A stretch of DNA of 64,000 bases from contig JAAXNY010000019.1 in the NCBI GenBank assembly GCA_013420905.1, positions 1 through 64,000 of the forward strand. The letters run 5' to 3'. Origin of the DNA: Collybia mongolica. Lineage: Eukaryota > Basidiomycota > Agaricomycetes > Agaricales > Clitocybaceae. The notes beneath the pieces were generated by a model. It saw only the letters and a list, made by a program, of their open reading frames with translations, did no database searches and was not told the DNA's origin. Made by a program: the position numbers and the translations under genes. Positions within the stretch are counted from its first letter, which is position 1. Every line of letters starts with the position of its first letter. Below, piece by piece: positions 45,447 to 56,544 of this stretch.

Positions 45447-47409
45447 ATGTCTTCTACTCCCACTTCTGCCATGGCTCGTGCCCTGCGCTCGCCTTCCGCG
45501 CTGTCCCTCTCGCTCTCCGCCCCGATTTTACCGACTGAGGGCTGTTCCCCCACTATGGTCTATGTGGACCAGCCAGTCCCCTCATTTTCCGACCTCCTTG
45601 AAGATGCCGAGGGCAATGTCTTTGTCGCCATGGAGCAAGGGTGGATTATTATGGCCGAGGAGCTCGCGCCCCGTATGGACCATCAGGGCCCCCTTGACCT
45701 CGACGACTTGATTGACTTCATCGATCACTGCTCCATGCTCATCGTACGCCCATCTTTTACTTATTAAAACCTTTCACTAATTTACTTATTTACTGGTCTC
45801 AGGATGCCATCACTGGCGTGGTCCGTGGTGCGCGTTTTTTGCTGCCATATCCGGCCATTCTCCTCCTGCGCACGCTTCACCTTCAAGTGATGCGCATCCC
45901 AGTCGACGCGCGCGAGGCTTCGTGGTCTTCCTGGCGTACGGTCATATCGACTGACCTGGGCAACAATTCCATTCTTCTGGTAAATGACTTGTTTACTTCT
46001 TTACTCTGCCTGCCCTTGTCAAGCTGACTACCTTTTACTTTAGGGCCAGGCTCCCACTGTGGAGCAAGTCCTGGACCAGGTGGGGTCGCGCTTCGAGCGC
46101 GACAATGGTGAAAGTATCTTTCAGGATACTTTCCTTGTCCCCCCTCGCATGGTTGGCGCACCGCGCCGTTACCATCAGTACCGGGACAGTTGGTCCGCCG
46201 CGCCCTTGCCGGCGCACTCCCCAGTCTTGGTACCAGCGGTTCGTCTATTACTGCTTTTTATTACTTTTCTTCTGTGGTTGACTTATTTCAATAGCCCCTC
46301 AAGCGGAAGCGTAACGCAGGGTCCAAGGGCAAAGGCCGCGCGGTTCCCCAGGTATATACCATCCTTTACTTCACGGGTTTCACATTATTCCTGACTTGAT
46401 TTCAAAATTCTAGTTCGACATGTCGCGCGCCCAGGGGGCTGGCAGTGATGCCGCGCTGCGTCCCTCGGAAGCAGGTCCCGTATGTCTCTTTTCTCTTTTG
46501 AACTCATTTACTTTTACTTATTTTTATCTCCTTAGTCCTCTGGGCAGTCGCCGGTAAAGGTTGAGGTCCCCGAGCTTCGGCTCTTTAATGAAGAGATCGC
46601 GCGCCAGTTGGCTCAAGAGGGATTCGCGGAGTTGTTACCTCCCGCGGCCCCTTCTCCTCGCCGGTCACATAAGACCACTCGTTCTAGGGATAGGGTTCAG
46701 GCGACACGCTGCAAGCACGCGCTGGTTCCCAACCGGGAGCTGACGCCGCTACAATCCCCTATTACCTCCCTGCTGGCTGACCTTGCGCCTTGGCGCTCTA
46801 CCGTATGTTTATTACTCTTTTATTTCTTGTTACTGATCATTCTTACTAGGTGGGCTATCCTTGCACGATGTGCGCCACCCGTGGCAACATCGAGTGCTCC
46901 TTCAACGGTTGGGGTAAACCGTGCGTTGAATGCGCTACCGCCAAGAAGGGGAAGTGCAGCTTCAGTCTCACTCCCCAGAAGCGCGCTAGGCTTCGTGAGG
47001 ATCTGGGGCTGATGCTTGGTGCGGGCATTTCTAGTAAGCCATTTTCTTTCTGTCCTTTTGTTTACTAATGATTTTACTTATTCTACTAGCGGTTGCTGAA
47101 GCCTATGCTCAGCTAGGCGACGCAGACTCTCTTGCCGTGGAGGTCATTCAGGCCGCTAACCGCGCGCTTGAAATGCGCAACTCCTTGTTGGCATGCATAG
47201 TTGGCACCATCGGTAGGTTGTATGAGGAGGAAGGCCTGGAGGGCCTTCAAAACCTCTTGCTGACTACGCCAGCCACGGAGAGCGCTCTCCTCTTCTACGC
47301 GGATTTCCAGAACCTCCCTTGGCCGCCCTTGGAGGAAGAAGCAGAGGTTGATGACGGTTCTTCGTCGTCAAGTTCCTCTTCGTCCGTGCCTGACAGCAAG
47401 GAGGAGTAG
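45447..47409 (+). CDS. Antisense cargo gene A of the retrotransposon (copy R, intact)
   Basis: Eight exons: 45447-45743, 45803-45979, 46044-46238, 46295-46351, 46414-46479, 46536-46802, 46850-47033, 47090-47409. The introns are all GT-AG, 47-64 nt, and the spliced frame is open for 520 residues. Near residues 350-395 lies CTMC-x7-C-x8-CVEC-x7-C, a six-cysteine cluster close to the fungal Zn(II)2Cys6 spacing; just before it are basic Ser/Arg stretches, and a KRKRNAGSKGKGR segment (exon 4) resembles a nuclear localisation signal. The C-terminus is acidic and Ser-rich (nine Ser in a row). I do not recognise the protein; a DNA- or RNA-binding regulator is a reasonable guess. It is opposite to gag-pol, next to the PPT, and tandem with gene B. 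Confidence 0.78.
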
Positions 47410-48010
47410 CCGCACCGCGCCCCCCCCACCTACGTTTTTTTTTTTTTATCTATATGTGTTTTCCCGGGCCCCTGGCCCTTTTATTACTGCTTTTTAAGTT
47501 CCCCCGCCTTTCGTTGGGCTTCAATTTTATTAATTGAAGTCCAACACATGTTTTTACATACAGTCCCCTGGACTATAAACAATACAATTGGTTTAACCGT
47601 TGTTCTATTGTCTTCATAAGAAAGCTTCCACCCTTGCACCGGCTACTTAAGTTATAAATAGTACAGTTTAATTCTGGTGCAATTCTCTCGATCATTAAGA
47701 CCGTGGCATGATCACTGACTTTTTATAGACAATCTATTTCAATCCTTGTAACCTTGGTAGGTTTTTTTTTTTTTCAAATCGGTTTTGCTTATACCCATCT
47801 CCCCCTCAACACTGACAACAACTGTCCCAGTTGTCATGCAGACACTGCCACGCTCCACATGAATTTTTACGGAGCTCCTTTTTCAATTGGGCCCAGCATT
47901 TCAATTAGGCACGCGTCTCGGACCTGTTCAGTTGAAATGTATAGATTTTTCTGGGGGTAGAACGCGCGCAACGAATGAGAGACTGGGTAGCGCTTCTCTA
48001 GTCGTAGAGG
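47410..48010 (+). other. Spacer between cargo genes A and B
   Basis: About 700 bp from the gene A stop to the gene B ATG. It contains poly-T runs (47436-47449, 47762-47774), AT-rich sequence and, at its end, the gene B promoter. The part from about 47760 is shared with bases 1-250 of copy L. No open frame of note. Confidence 0.5.
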
Positions 48011-48018
48011 TATAAAAA
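48011..48018 (+). promoter_or_regulatory. TATA box of cargo gene B (copy R)
   Basis: TATAAAAA about 105 bp before ATG 48117, as in copy L. Confidence 0.5.
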
Positions 48019-48116
48019 GGGCACTGGCTGTGCTGTTTGTCCCAAGACATCGCCTGACTCTATTATACTCTCTTTACAACGTTCTGGTTCGAAGAACCAA
48101 TTTCCTCTGCATCATT

Positions 48117-49497
48117 ATGACTAGCCCCAACTATCAAGACATCGAGAACTTCAAGATGGTCCAAGCTCAGTGGCACACCTTTCAAGCTCGTTTATCGATG
48201 GACACCCTTGTTGAACAAAGGGTCAGCGTCCGGAAGTTGGGCGAAACCGCGGTACACTTTTTACCAATTAAACTTTTAAAAACGCCATTTTTGTAACCAA
48301 CTTTTACAATTTACAGCTACTCCTGACTGAGTCCAAATTGGTTTTGACGGAGCGGTCCTGGCAGAATGTTATCTTTGGCGTCCGTAAGGCATTCCAGGGA
48401 CTACAACATGTATACCCCGAGTTACTTCAAGAGCCTGTTTACCGTAACATTGTGACTCTTACTGCCGCTATTCACCATCACCGTGAAAAGGTCCGCACTG
48501 AGCACCTGTCTCAAACCGCGGTGCGTGCTTTTTTACCTCATCTTGTACTGTACTGTCCTTTAAACCATGGTTTTCTGGTACTAGGTCCCTGCTACTGGTG
48601 GTGAAGCGGATGGTACCACTATTCCAGGCGAGGTCATTGCTGGCGGTGAATATGACGGTGACATTGAAATGTCTGGTACTGACTCGGTATGTTTCTTTTT
48701 AGCTACCGCACTGTCAGTGCGCAACATACTCAATGGCATCTCTTCTTTACTCAAGAATATGGTCATTGATTCCGGCACTACGGCCAGTGCTGCTGTCTCT
48801 GGACCAGTGACTAGTCGTCTCCTTAGTGAAGGAACAATCACCCGTAGTCGCAAGGAGAAGGAGAACATTAAGGTTCCCCGTGTCAAAAGGACTAAGGCTG
48901 AAAAGGCTGCCATCAAGGTACCCATTCTTGTTTTTGCTCTGTCTATTACTTTGTTTCATATTCCTACAGGACGGTAAGCGTTCCGAGCTCAATCGCGTCA
49001 GCACTCTTCGTCCCAAAAAGCGTACGAGGCAGGACACCCCGGATGAAGATCCAAAGGCATCTGCTGAGGGTACGTTTTCTAATAATAGATGGTTCTAAAT
49101 TTATACCGACTGTGCATCAGATACTCGTGTCTTTATTGACTTCCGTCCCTCCAAGGAGCACGATGTAGTCTTAGCGCGGGCGCGCTTGATTGCAGACGCG
49201 GGCGATCCCATGTCGCACACCAAGCAAGCCCTCGGTAGGATGCTTTTAAACTACCGCACTTAGTTGGAGGAGATCAGTCATACAGTGTCCTTCTTATTGA
49301 AGCGTCGTGATGCCACTATGGACGAGGTTACCTGCCTCAACGGTCTAATGAACGAGGCTGCTCTGGAGGGAGGCTCTGACGAGGCTGCCACTGCAAGCGC
49401 TACGGAAGTCCATGACCAGGATGACAATGATAAGGAGGAGGTAGCTCCGGCTGACGTGCCCTTGCCCGAGGTTGAAGATGACTTCATATCTGCTTGA
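48117..49497 (+). pseudogene. Antisense cargo gene B (copy R, nonsense-truncated)
   Basis: Same five-exon structure as copy L (48117-48251, 48317-48520, 48585-48917, then about 48970-49069 and 49121-49497). In the last exon, codons GCT GAG of copy L read ACT TAG here, creating a stop at 49261-49263 that removes about 78 C-terminal residues including the acidic tail. It also has one Pro codon fewer near the start. The upstream frame and splice sites are intact. Confidence 0.8.
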
Positions 49498-49643
49498 GGG
49501 TAGTCCAATTAACTTCCTCCTTAGTTATGGTGTCCCTCCCCACACTCCTTTGTATTACTGTCTTTACTCGGCTTAACACTGTCCTTACTACTTAGCTTCG
49601 TTGCTTATACTGTCTTTACTGCTTCTGTTTCCATACTGATTTA

Positions 49644-52600
49644 TCACCTATGCAACTTCCGGTGTGGCATAGTAGTTTGTCGTAGCGCCGGCGCTATCCC
49701 CTCCTCAGTGTTCTCACTAGAGCTTGACTCTGAATCGGACTGATCCAATTGGACTCTGTCAAAAGTATAGTCACACTCCTTGTAAACTTGCCTATTAGCG
49801 GGATCTTTCGATTCCACTAAAGCATTTAGTGTTTCGCTAGAGATGTCTATTAGATCTTGCAGATTATCCAGCAGTTCAATTGTACTCCTAGCAAAATAGG
49901 GAATAACCCTAAACGCCCCCACTTTATGTTGCCACACCGATCCATCCATTTTGCAAACAATATAGGCTCCCCCGCGGTTTCGTCTCAGGACTATCATTGG
50001 TCCCAGGTACCGTGGCTTCAGCTTTTTATCAAGCGAACTTTCGACCTCGGTATTTCTAACTAGTACTAAACTTCCTGGTTTGAAATCATAGTCTCTGATG
50101 GTCGCGCTGTGATCCTTCTCATACTGTAATAGTCTCCTTCGTTTTTCTATATTGATACGTTTCCTCATATCAGCCACATGCTGGACGTGCTTAGCTAGAG
50201 CCTGCGCTCTAAACCCAATGAGTTCCTCTGTAGTCAATATTTTTCCTGGTAACTTTACTAACCAAGTGGCTTCAATAATATCTAACAGTAAGGTTGGGTG
50301 CGCGCCCGTAATCATAAAATAGGGGGAGCAACCCGTCCCTTTCCGTATAGTAATTCTGTCAGCCCACATTACATGGTGGAAGAAGTAGTACCACTTCTTT
50401 ACATCACCACCTGTAGCTTTGAAGACAGCTTGACGCACATCCCAATGTGCGCGCTCGGCGATCCCATTTCCTTTGGAATTGTATGGTGATATACTTATTC
50501 CTGTAATACCATACTTGGATTCCAGCCACGCTTTGGCTGCGACAAAGGCAGGACCATTATCCGTTACAATTTCCATTAGGGAACCCCATCTACAGATTAC
50601 TTCTTCAAACAGCCACCTTCCCAAGGTCTTGCCATCCTCAGATTTGAGGGGCGCGCCTTCCATCCACGAAGACAGCGCACATCTTCCTTGGACAATGTAT
50701 TTATAACCGTTAGACGATGGGCTCATATACATGGTGTCCACATGCAATACTTGGAATATAGACGGCGTGTGGGTTATGACAGGAGGGATTCTCAACAAAG
50801 TTAAGAGCCTTGTTTGACAGATGTGACACAACTTCACATACCATGATACATCACATTCCATTTCTGGCCACCAAAATCTTTTATCTATTAAGGATTTTGT
50901 TGCATAGAAACCCCTATGTCCAACAGAATCGTGAGATGCCTTCATCATATATGTTCGGTGATTTTTATCAACAACAAGCTGGTGCGCGCTATCAATATTT
51001 TTCCTATACATCCTGCCTTCTGGATCCAAAAGGAAATTAGACGCCTGCCTTGCAAACTTTAGGTAGGCGCGATCTGTCATTCCTTTTGGTCTCTTTTGTG
51101 GTCTTTTTAACCATTCCTTTATTAAAGGTAGGTTTTTATCCTGTTCCTGCGCCATAGGTGTTTGTTTATACTTGTTGTATACTTCCCTTACCTTGGGGTC
51201 ATATTTAAACTTTTCATTGGGTATGACAGTAGTATTTACAAGTTGCTTTAGATAAGCTTCTCTTTGAATACCAAACCATCCTAAACCTAAGTGCTGTTTT
51301 ATTTCTCCAATAAATGCTGCTTCACCAGCCCAAGCATTGTTTACTTCAACTTCAAAATCAGAGATTTCCTTGGCAAGTTGGAATAAATATCCACCACGTG
51401 TGTCAATAATTCCAAAGGGTCATCCAATCCCCAAGTTGGGTTGATAAACCTTAAAGGTCCTGAGGGTTCATCGTAACCATTGTCTGGGTCCGGGTAGACA
51501 GGATCCCCTAGCCACACGTCTCATCTTGACAGACTATCTGGGCCAAAGCCTTTACCAGCTTTATGAACCAAAGTAAAGTGGAACATAAGTATCCTATCAA
51601 TCCACCTATTTACCGTTGCATTAGGTCCTAGACTTGGGTTTGATAACATCCCCTTAATGTACTTCGCATCCGTTTCCACTACCAAATTTCATACTCCAAT
51701 AAACCAATAATAACATGCCATTAGAACTCTCATTAATCCAAATAGGTCTCGTTTGGGTTGTGAGAAGTGCGCTTCGCACTCATTCAGAGTTATCAAGTCA
51801 AATCTAGCATAGTGCTTTCTTCCAGGTATATCAGGGTCTTCCTGATAGATTATGAGTTCTTTATCAACCCAGTTTTCGGGCAGAAAGATGATTCATTCAT
51901 TCATTCATTCATATTTCAACACCACGGGAAAATATTTCCATAATGGGATTTTTCTTCTCTTATGGCTTTTTACAGCATTTCTCCACAAATACAAAGTATT
52001 GTGACATAATTTGCATGTATTTGGGATGCTTACATAATGCCTTTGATGATGCCATCAAAATTATGCATATCTAATATTTCAAAGCATCGCGTTTCAAAAT
52101 TTATTTTGTGATTTTCTCCATAACCAGTAAAGCTATTACCTTTGTTTTTATATGTTTGGAATGTACAAACATGGCTCTACAATTTCCTTGTTGAGCACAT
52201 TTTTCCCACGGTCTATTTTGAGCAAGATATTAGAAATGTCCAGATTCAGCTAGTTTTGAAGGTCTGTGTGTTATCCCAGGGGTGGATAAACATCTTATAA
52301 CAACAATGACCCTGACCAAACATGACCCTTGTGGGAAATTATGCTAAACATTGGAATAATCAACAACTACTACTATATTTACCTGAAATACAAAGAGGAT
52401 TGATTTCTCTATTTATTGACACATGTCACATGATTTATTCCACCACATAAGTATACCAAATACATGACAACAATCTGAATGCTTATTTAGTGTACACAAT
52501 CCTGGTAAAAGTTAGTTCTGATGGTTTTTGTGTTTTCTCCATAACCAGGCAAGCTATGGCATTGGGTTTTGTGCACAGGCACTGCTTGTTTACTTTGTAA

Positions 52601-54577
52601 CATTTTCCCATGGTCACATGACCTCTATAAACTATCATCTACATTGTTTCTAGTCATTTTTACAACTTCCTGAATGTGGAATGGACTTATTTCTCCTAAG
52701 AAAAGAAATAAAGAACAAGTACCTGCCACACAGTGTGTTGGCCCACTCCACCCAAGTATAGTAGCCTATGGCTTTCCATGATGTATCTACTGACAATACC
52801 ACTGGCATATTCCAGGTGTAATTAATTGGACAGAGTGTGGGGCTATTTTTAAGTGCATCTAATAATAGCTGCTGCACTTCTTCTTGCTCAGGCCCCCATA
52901 TCCAAGGTTGACTACTTTTAGTTAACTTTTGAATTGGTTGGCCTATACAGGTGAAATCTTTAATGAAATTCCTGCATACACCAATAGTTCCCATGTAAGC
53001 GTGTACTTCACTGACATCTTTGCATGGTCCCCATCTTTCAACTACACCAATCCTATCAGTATTGTAGGTTTTTGTCCTTCATAGGTACATCTATGTCCTA
53101 CCACTAGAATTTCACTTGCGCATAACGTAGACTTATATCCTGAAAAGGTTCCTCCAGAATACTTCATTCTCTGTACGACGCGATTTACATTTTGCATATG
53201 TTCCCAGAAGAAGCATCTAACACCTGGAGCACCAGGTAGCTCTTCTTCTGTTCCATCTGGTAGTTCATAGCGCATTGCTGGTCTGCGCACGGGTACGTCA
53301 TCAATGTAGGGTATTGTGACATGTGGTACCTCATCCTGTAGGATGTATGTGACACCATCATGAAATATTGGAACAGAATTCATCCATCCCATAGGGAGTG
53401 TTACTAGTCTCAGCATGCCAAACGGTGTTTGGAATGTGGTTAGATTGCGCAAGGTTTCTGCCAAAGGCCTCTCATCATATCCTACATACAGATCCATCAT
53501 TCCGCCACAAGCACGCCCTGCAAAGTGTTCTGCTAGTTCTTCAGTAGTGGGTGGTAAACCCGAGTGCACTATTGTGACTGCATTCAGCGGTTCTAGACTA
53601 TGTACAATTCTAAGTTTCTTTCCTGGGCCTTTCTTTAATACAGTAAACCATCTAGACCTATATGATGAATTGGACCTCTTGTAGACCCCTGCATCAATTT
53701 TAGTCTTAATGATTTTACAAACATCTTCATAGATCCCTGGTGGGATTCTAATGTTCCTTTCTGTCCACAGCGTATGTGGGACTACTGGTATTTTGACGGG
53801 AGGAAAATATTCCTTCTTAAAGCTACCACGCTCACTATCATTCCAAGCAAAACCATCGTTATGTTTGCACATAAAGTTGTGGATTATATCCATCTCTTTA
53901 GGTTTTAAGAAGCTCTCTTCTTCGTGTACTCTTTGGAAATCCACGCGCCTTTCCTCAGTATACCTTCCAGTTGGTTTAAATGGAGGTGGGTTAGGCGTTA
54001 GAACTGGTAGAGCTGCTAAAGGGTCACCCTTTATATCTCTGATAATTCTAAATTTATCAGGCAGATCTGCCAGTGTTGGTTTTGTTTTCAAATGTACTGG
54101 TTTATACTTCTTTCCTACTAGCTGATCTATGGACTCAATATTACACTTTTCACCTGTTACCGTTCCAAGACCATGCTCGTTAGTGCCAATTTGCCACTGC
54201 TTTAATTTACTTGAAGCTTTATCAAGCATGGGCTGTTCTTGAGCGTATGTCATAGGTCTAGTGGGTGTACTTGTCTGGTCCCTTCTGTTATGCTCGTAGT
54301 TTATTACTGGTCCATTGCTCTCATCTACGGAAGCCAAGTACGTGGCTAGTAATTCATGTTCAGGTACTGTACTATTCATGTTTACATCACTTCTAGACAA
54401 AAAGACATCTCTAAGTTCTTTGTGACCAAAATTCCGCTTATCAGTAGGGTGTCTATAACCCGTTATAATAAAGTTTCCGTTCTCATCTTCAGCAATTTCT
54501 ACAGCTAGCTCTCCTTGATCACTTTGGATTAATTCATCAAAGGCCAAAAATCCTGCTCCGGTTGTCTTTTCAACAGC
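49644..54577 (-). pseudogene. Pol of copy R (broken)
   Basis: Integrase and C-terminus (49644-51155) stay open, with VTDNGPAF and NGIAERAH intact. Upstream, about 19 bp are missing near 51405 relative to copy L, a 907-bp insertion interrupts RNase H at 51850/51851, and a small insertion near 53060 shifts frame after RT. The RT piece 53042-54547 keeps [11 protein letters not shown]. With at least three frame breaks it cannot give a full Pol. Confidence 0.88.
51851..52757. mobile_element. 907-bp insertion in pol of copy R
   Basis: Absent from copy L, where GATAGAT joins ATAGTAG directly. AT-rich, nearly CpG-free, with a (TCAT)n/(ATTC)n microsatellite at 51891-51911. No terminal inverted repeats, coding motif or poly-A tail seen; at most a 2-3 bp AT/TAT duplication. 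Class unknown. Confidence 0.6.
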
Positions 54578-55734
54578 TTAGGCGGTGATCCCTTTGCATG
54601 GGTAGGGATAGTACACCTTCGTCCCGTGTTAGGGTCTGTGATAGTGACTACTTGTCCCCTGTCTCTAGCATTTTTGATCTGACTTTCCGTGAGTGTATCA
54701 AACGGTCTCCCAAGCAATACTTTGTATGCAGGTGAATTTATGATATGTACTTTGAGGTAAATGGCCATGTCATTAAACAAGAAAGGGACGTTGCGCGCTA
54801 ATCCCACTGTTTTCTCCACTTGTTTATTAGCACTCTGCATGTGTATGACAATGTCTGGATCCCATGAAATGTCCAAGTCTAAAGCCGTTTGTTTAGCCAT
54901 TGATACTATTTGGGATCCCCCATCTAATAAAGATTCCTCCGTTCCTACCCCATTTATTACTGGATATACTGCGCGCAAAGAGGCTGATTCTTTTGCTACA
55001 TACAACTGTTTGGGCTCTTCCCCGACTGGTAAAGACTCTAAATATTGTAGGACTGGGTCTCCACATATTATAGATCCCTTAGGTATTCCGCCACGGTCAT
55101 ACTCTGAGATGAAGAAAGACTGGAATGGGGTTGACTCTACTGGTAGCACGTCATGCTGTAAGTAGTTATCATCAAGTTCCCAGTCCCCTCCAAAGGGTAA
55201 GGCATCTTCCTCATCTGTTCCGTTTATTTGCAAGTTAGCGTCCCTTTGGGTGAGGGATTTACGTCTGGCAGTTACAATATTCTTTATCCCATCTCTAATG
55301 GTTTTTGACAAGCCCATTAACTCTCCTGTGGTCAATGTGATAGGGTTGTCTAACACTTTAGCAATTATATTGCCACCTTTTAATTTTACTTCTATCAGGG
55401 ACTTAGTTTCATAAGTCGGACCACGCTTGGTGTTAAAATTAGGTAGCGGATCAACTGGTTCAGGGTTGCGTTCCATTCTCTGGGGTATGTAGGGTACCGC
55501 GGGCACATCAATGTAGGGTAATTCTTTTTGTACTGGAGACTTTACTGATGATTCAACAATTTTTACTTTCTTTTTCCTAGGAGGCGGTGCTACCGGCTCC
55601 TCTTCACTACTATCCTGAGTACTCTCCGAATCATTACTTTCTTGATGACTATTTCTATTTTTACTATGGTCCTCAGGCTGTCTCTTGGAATGCAACCTAG
55701 TCGTAGGTCTAGCGTGTTCCTTAGCCTCCTTCAT
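54529..55734 (-). CDS. Aspartic protease ORF (copy R)
   Basis: 401 codons, full length and open, with [11 protein letters not shown] and [12 protein letters not shown] as in copy L. The substitutions relative to L are mostly transitions. It is the only retroviral-type ORF of copy R still whole, though without an upstream promoter LTR it is unlikely to be expressed. Confidence 0.82.
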   Translation of the reverse strand: MKEAKEHARPTTRLHSKRQPEDHSKNRNSHQESNDSESTQDSSEEEPVAPPPRKKKVKIVESSVKSPVQKELPYIDVPAVPYIPQRMERNPEPVDPLPNFNTKRGPTYETKSLIEVKLKGGNIIAKVLDNPITLTTGELMGLSKTIRDGIKNIVTARRKSLTQRDANLQINGTDEEDALPFGGDWELDDNYLQHDVLPVESTPFQSFFISEYDRGGIPKGSIICGDPVLQYLESLPVGEEPKQLYVAKESASLRAVYPVINGVGTEESLLDGGSQIVSMAKQTALDLDISWDPDIVIHMQSANKQVEKTVGLARNVPFLFNDMAIYLKVHIINSPAYKVLLGRPFDTLTESQIKNARDRGQVVTITDPNTGRRCTIPTHAKGSPPKLLKRQPEQDFWPLMN

Positions 55735-55739
55735 TGGAC

Positions 55740-56544
55740 CTAATTGAAACCCAACTCTTTAACCTTGTTTTGGTTATTGAGCTCTGCTACCTGCCCTAAT
55801 AAAGTACTCATTTGTGCTTGTAAGGCTACTATGTCAGGATTCAGCGTGCTCTTTGCAGTAGGATTATAGTTATTATATATATATTCCTGTTTCTGCATCT
55901 GAGGCGGTACTGGCAATGCAGTTTGCACGCTCTGTTGTCCTAACATTTGTTGTGCTTGAAATTGGGCCATTTGTGCCATTATGGCTTTCAAGGTTCCAAT
56001 GTCGTTACTATTGTCTACTGCATTATCTGACTGATGCATAACTGACAATACTCCTGGAGCAGGTCCTTCCGTGACATCTCTGTAATAAAGGGCTGCTACC
56101 TTCTTTGAATGGAAGTGTTCCACTTTATCTTTCAATGATACCATTTCTGGTTCTCTTGGAATATATGATCTGTCTGGTAAACATACTCCTCCATTTGCAT
56201 TGGTTTTTATTTTTCCTTCTTCAAAATGTTTCTGTTTCTCGGGACAGGCCATTATGAAGTGTCTGGGTGTAAAACAGTAATGACATTTATACACATTCGG
56301 TCTTTGCAGTTGTCCTTCTTTAGGCTTTCCGTACTGATTCTGATACTGATGCTGCTGGGGCACGCTATTTATGGCATGGTTCTGAACAGTTGCTTGTTGA
56401 AGTGCTTTCATTACATCCTTGAATCCACTCCTCATATTCTTCTCATTTACTTGGAGACAGTCTAACAAATTAACTATTTGTTGTTTTATTTCATCCATCT
56501 CTACTTTGATCTTGGGCACTGCTGCTGCTGTTACAGACGTTATA
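55740..56544 (-). pseudogene. Gag C-terminal half (copy R)
   Basis: Retains the zinc knuckle region (CHYCFTPRHFIMAC, with G-to-R next to the His) and the Gln-rich tail, then ends at ...ITSVTA where host sequence begins. The frame happens to continue into the arrestin exon, giving a chimeric open frame 55740-56870. The slippery heptamer before the gag stop (about 55746-55752) is preserved. Confidence 0.85.

Larger units (their letters stand above)
43781..56544 (-). mobile_element. Large Ty3/gypsy retrotransposon with antisense cargo, copy R (5' end lost)
   Basis: Minus-sense element with 3' LTR 43781-44996, PPT, cargo gene A, cargo gene B, pol, protease and the C-terminal half of gag. It stops at about 56544 in mid-gag, where a host arrestin gene takes over; leader, PBS and 5' LTR are absent. 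Relative to copy L it carries a 907-bp insertion in pol, small frameshifting indels and many CpG-to-TpG/CpA changes. It inserted into gene A of the palindrome's right-arm element. Confidence 0.9.

Noticed and set aside
41724..45836. Simple tandem duplication of LTR plus gene A start (41724-43780 versus 43781-45836)
   Set aside because: The boundary at 43781 is exactly the TG end of an LTR and the second copy belongs to a younger, CpG-rich lineage, so a nested retrotransposition is simpler.
51891..51911. TCAT microsatellite as a CRISPR-like repeat
   Set aside because: A plain 4-bp microsatellite in eukaryotic DNA; no spacer structure anywhere in the window.
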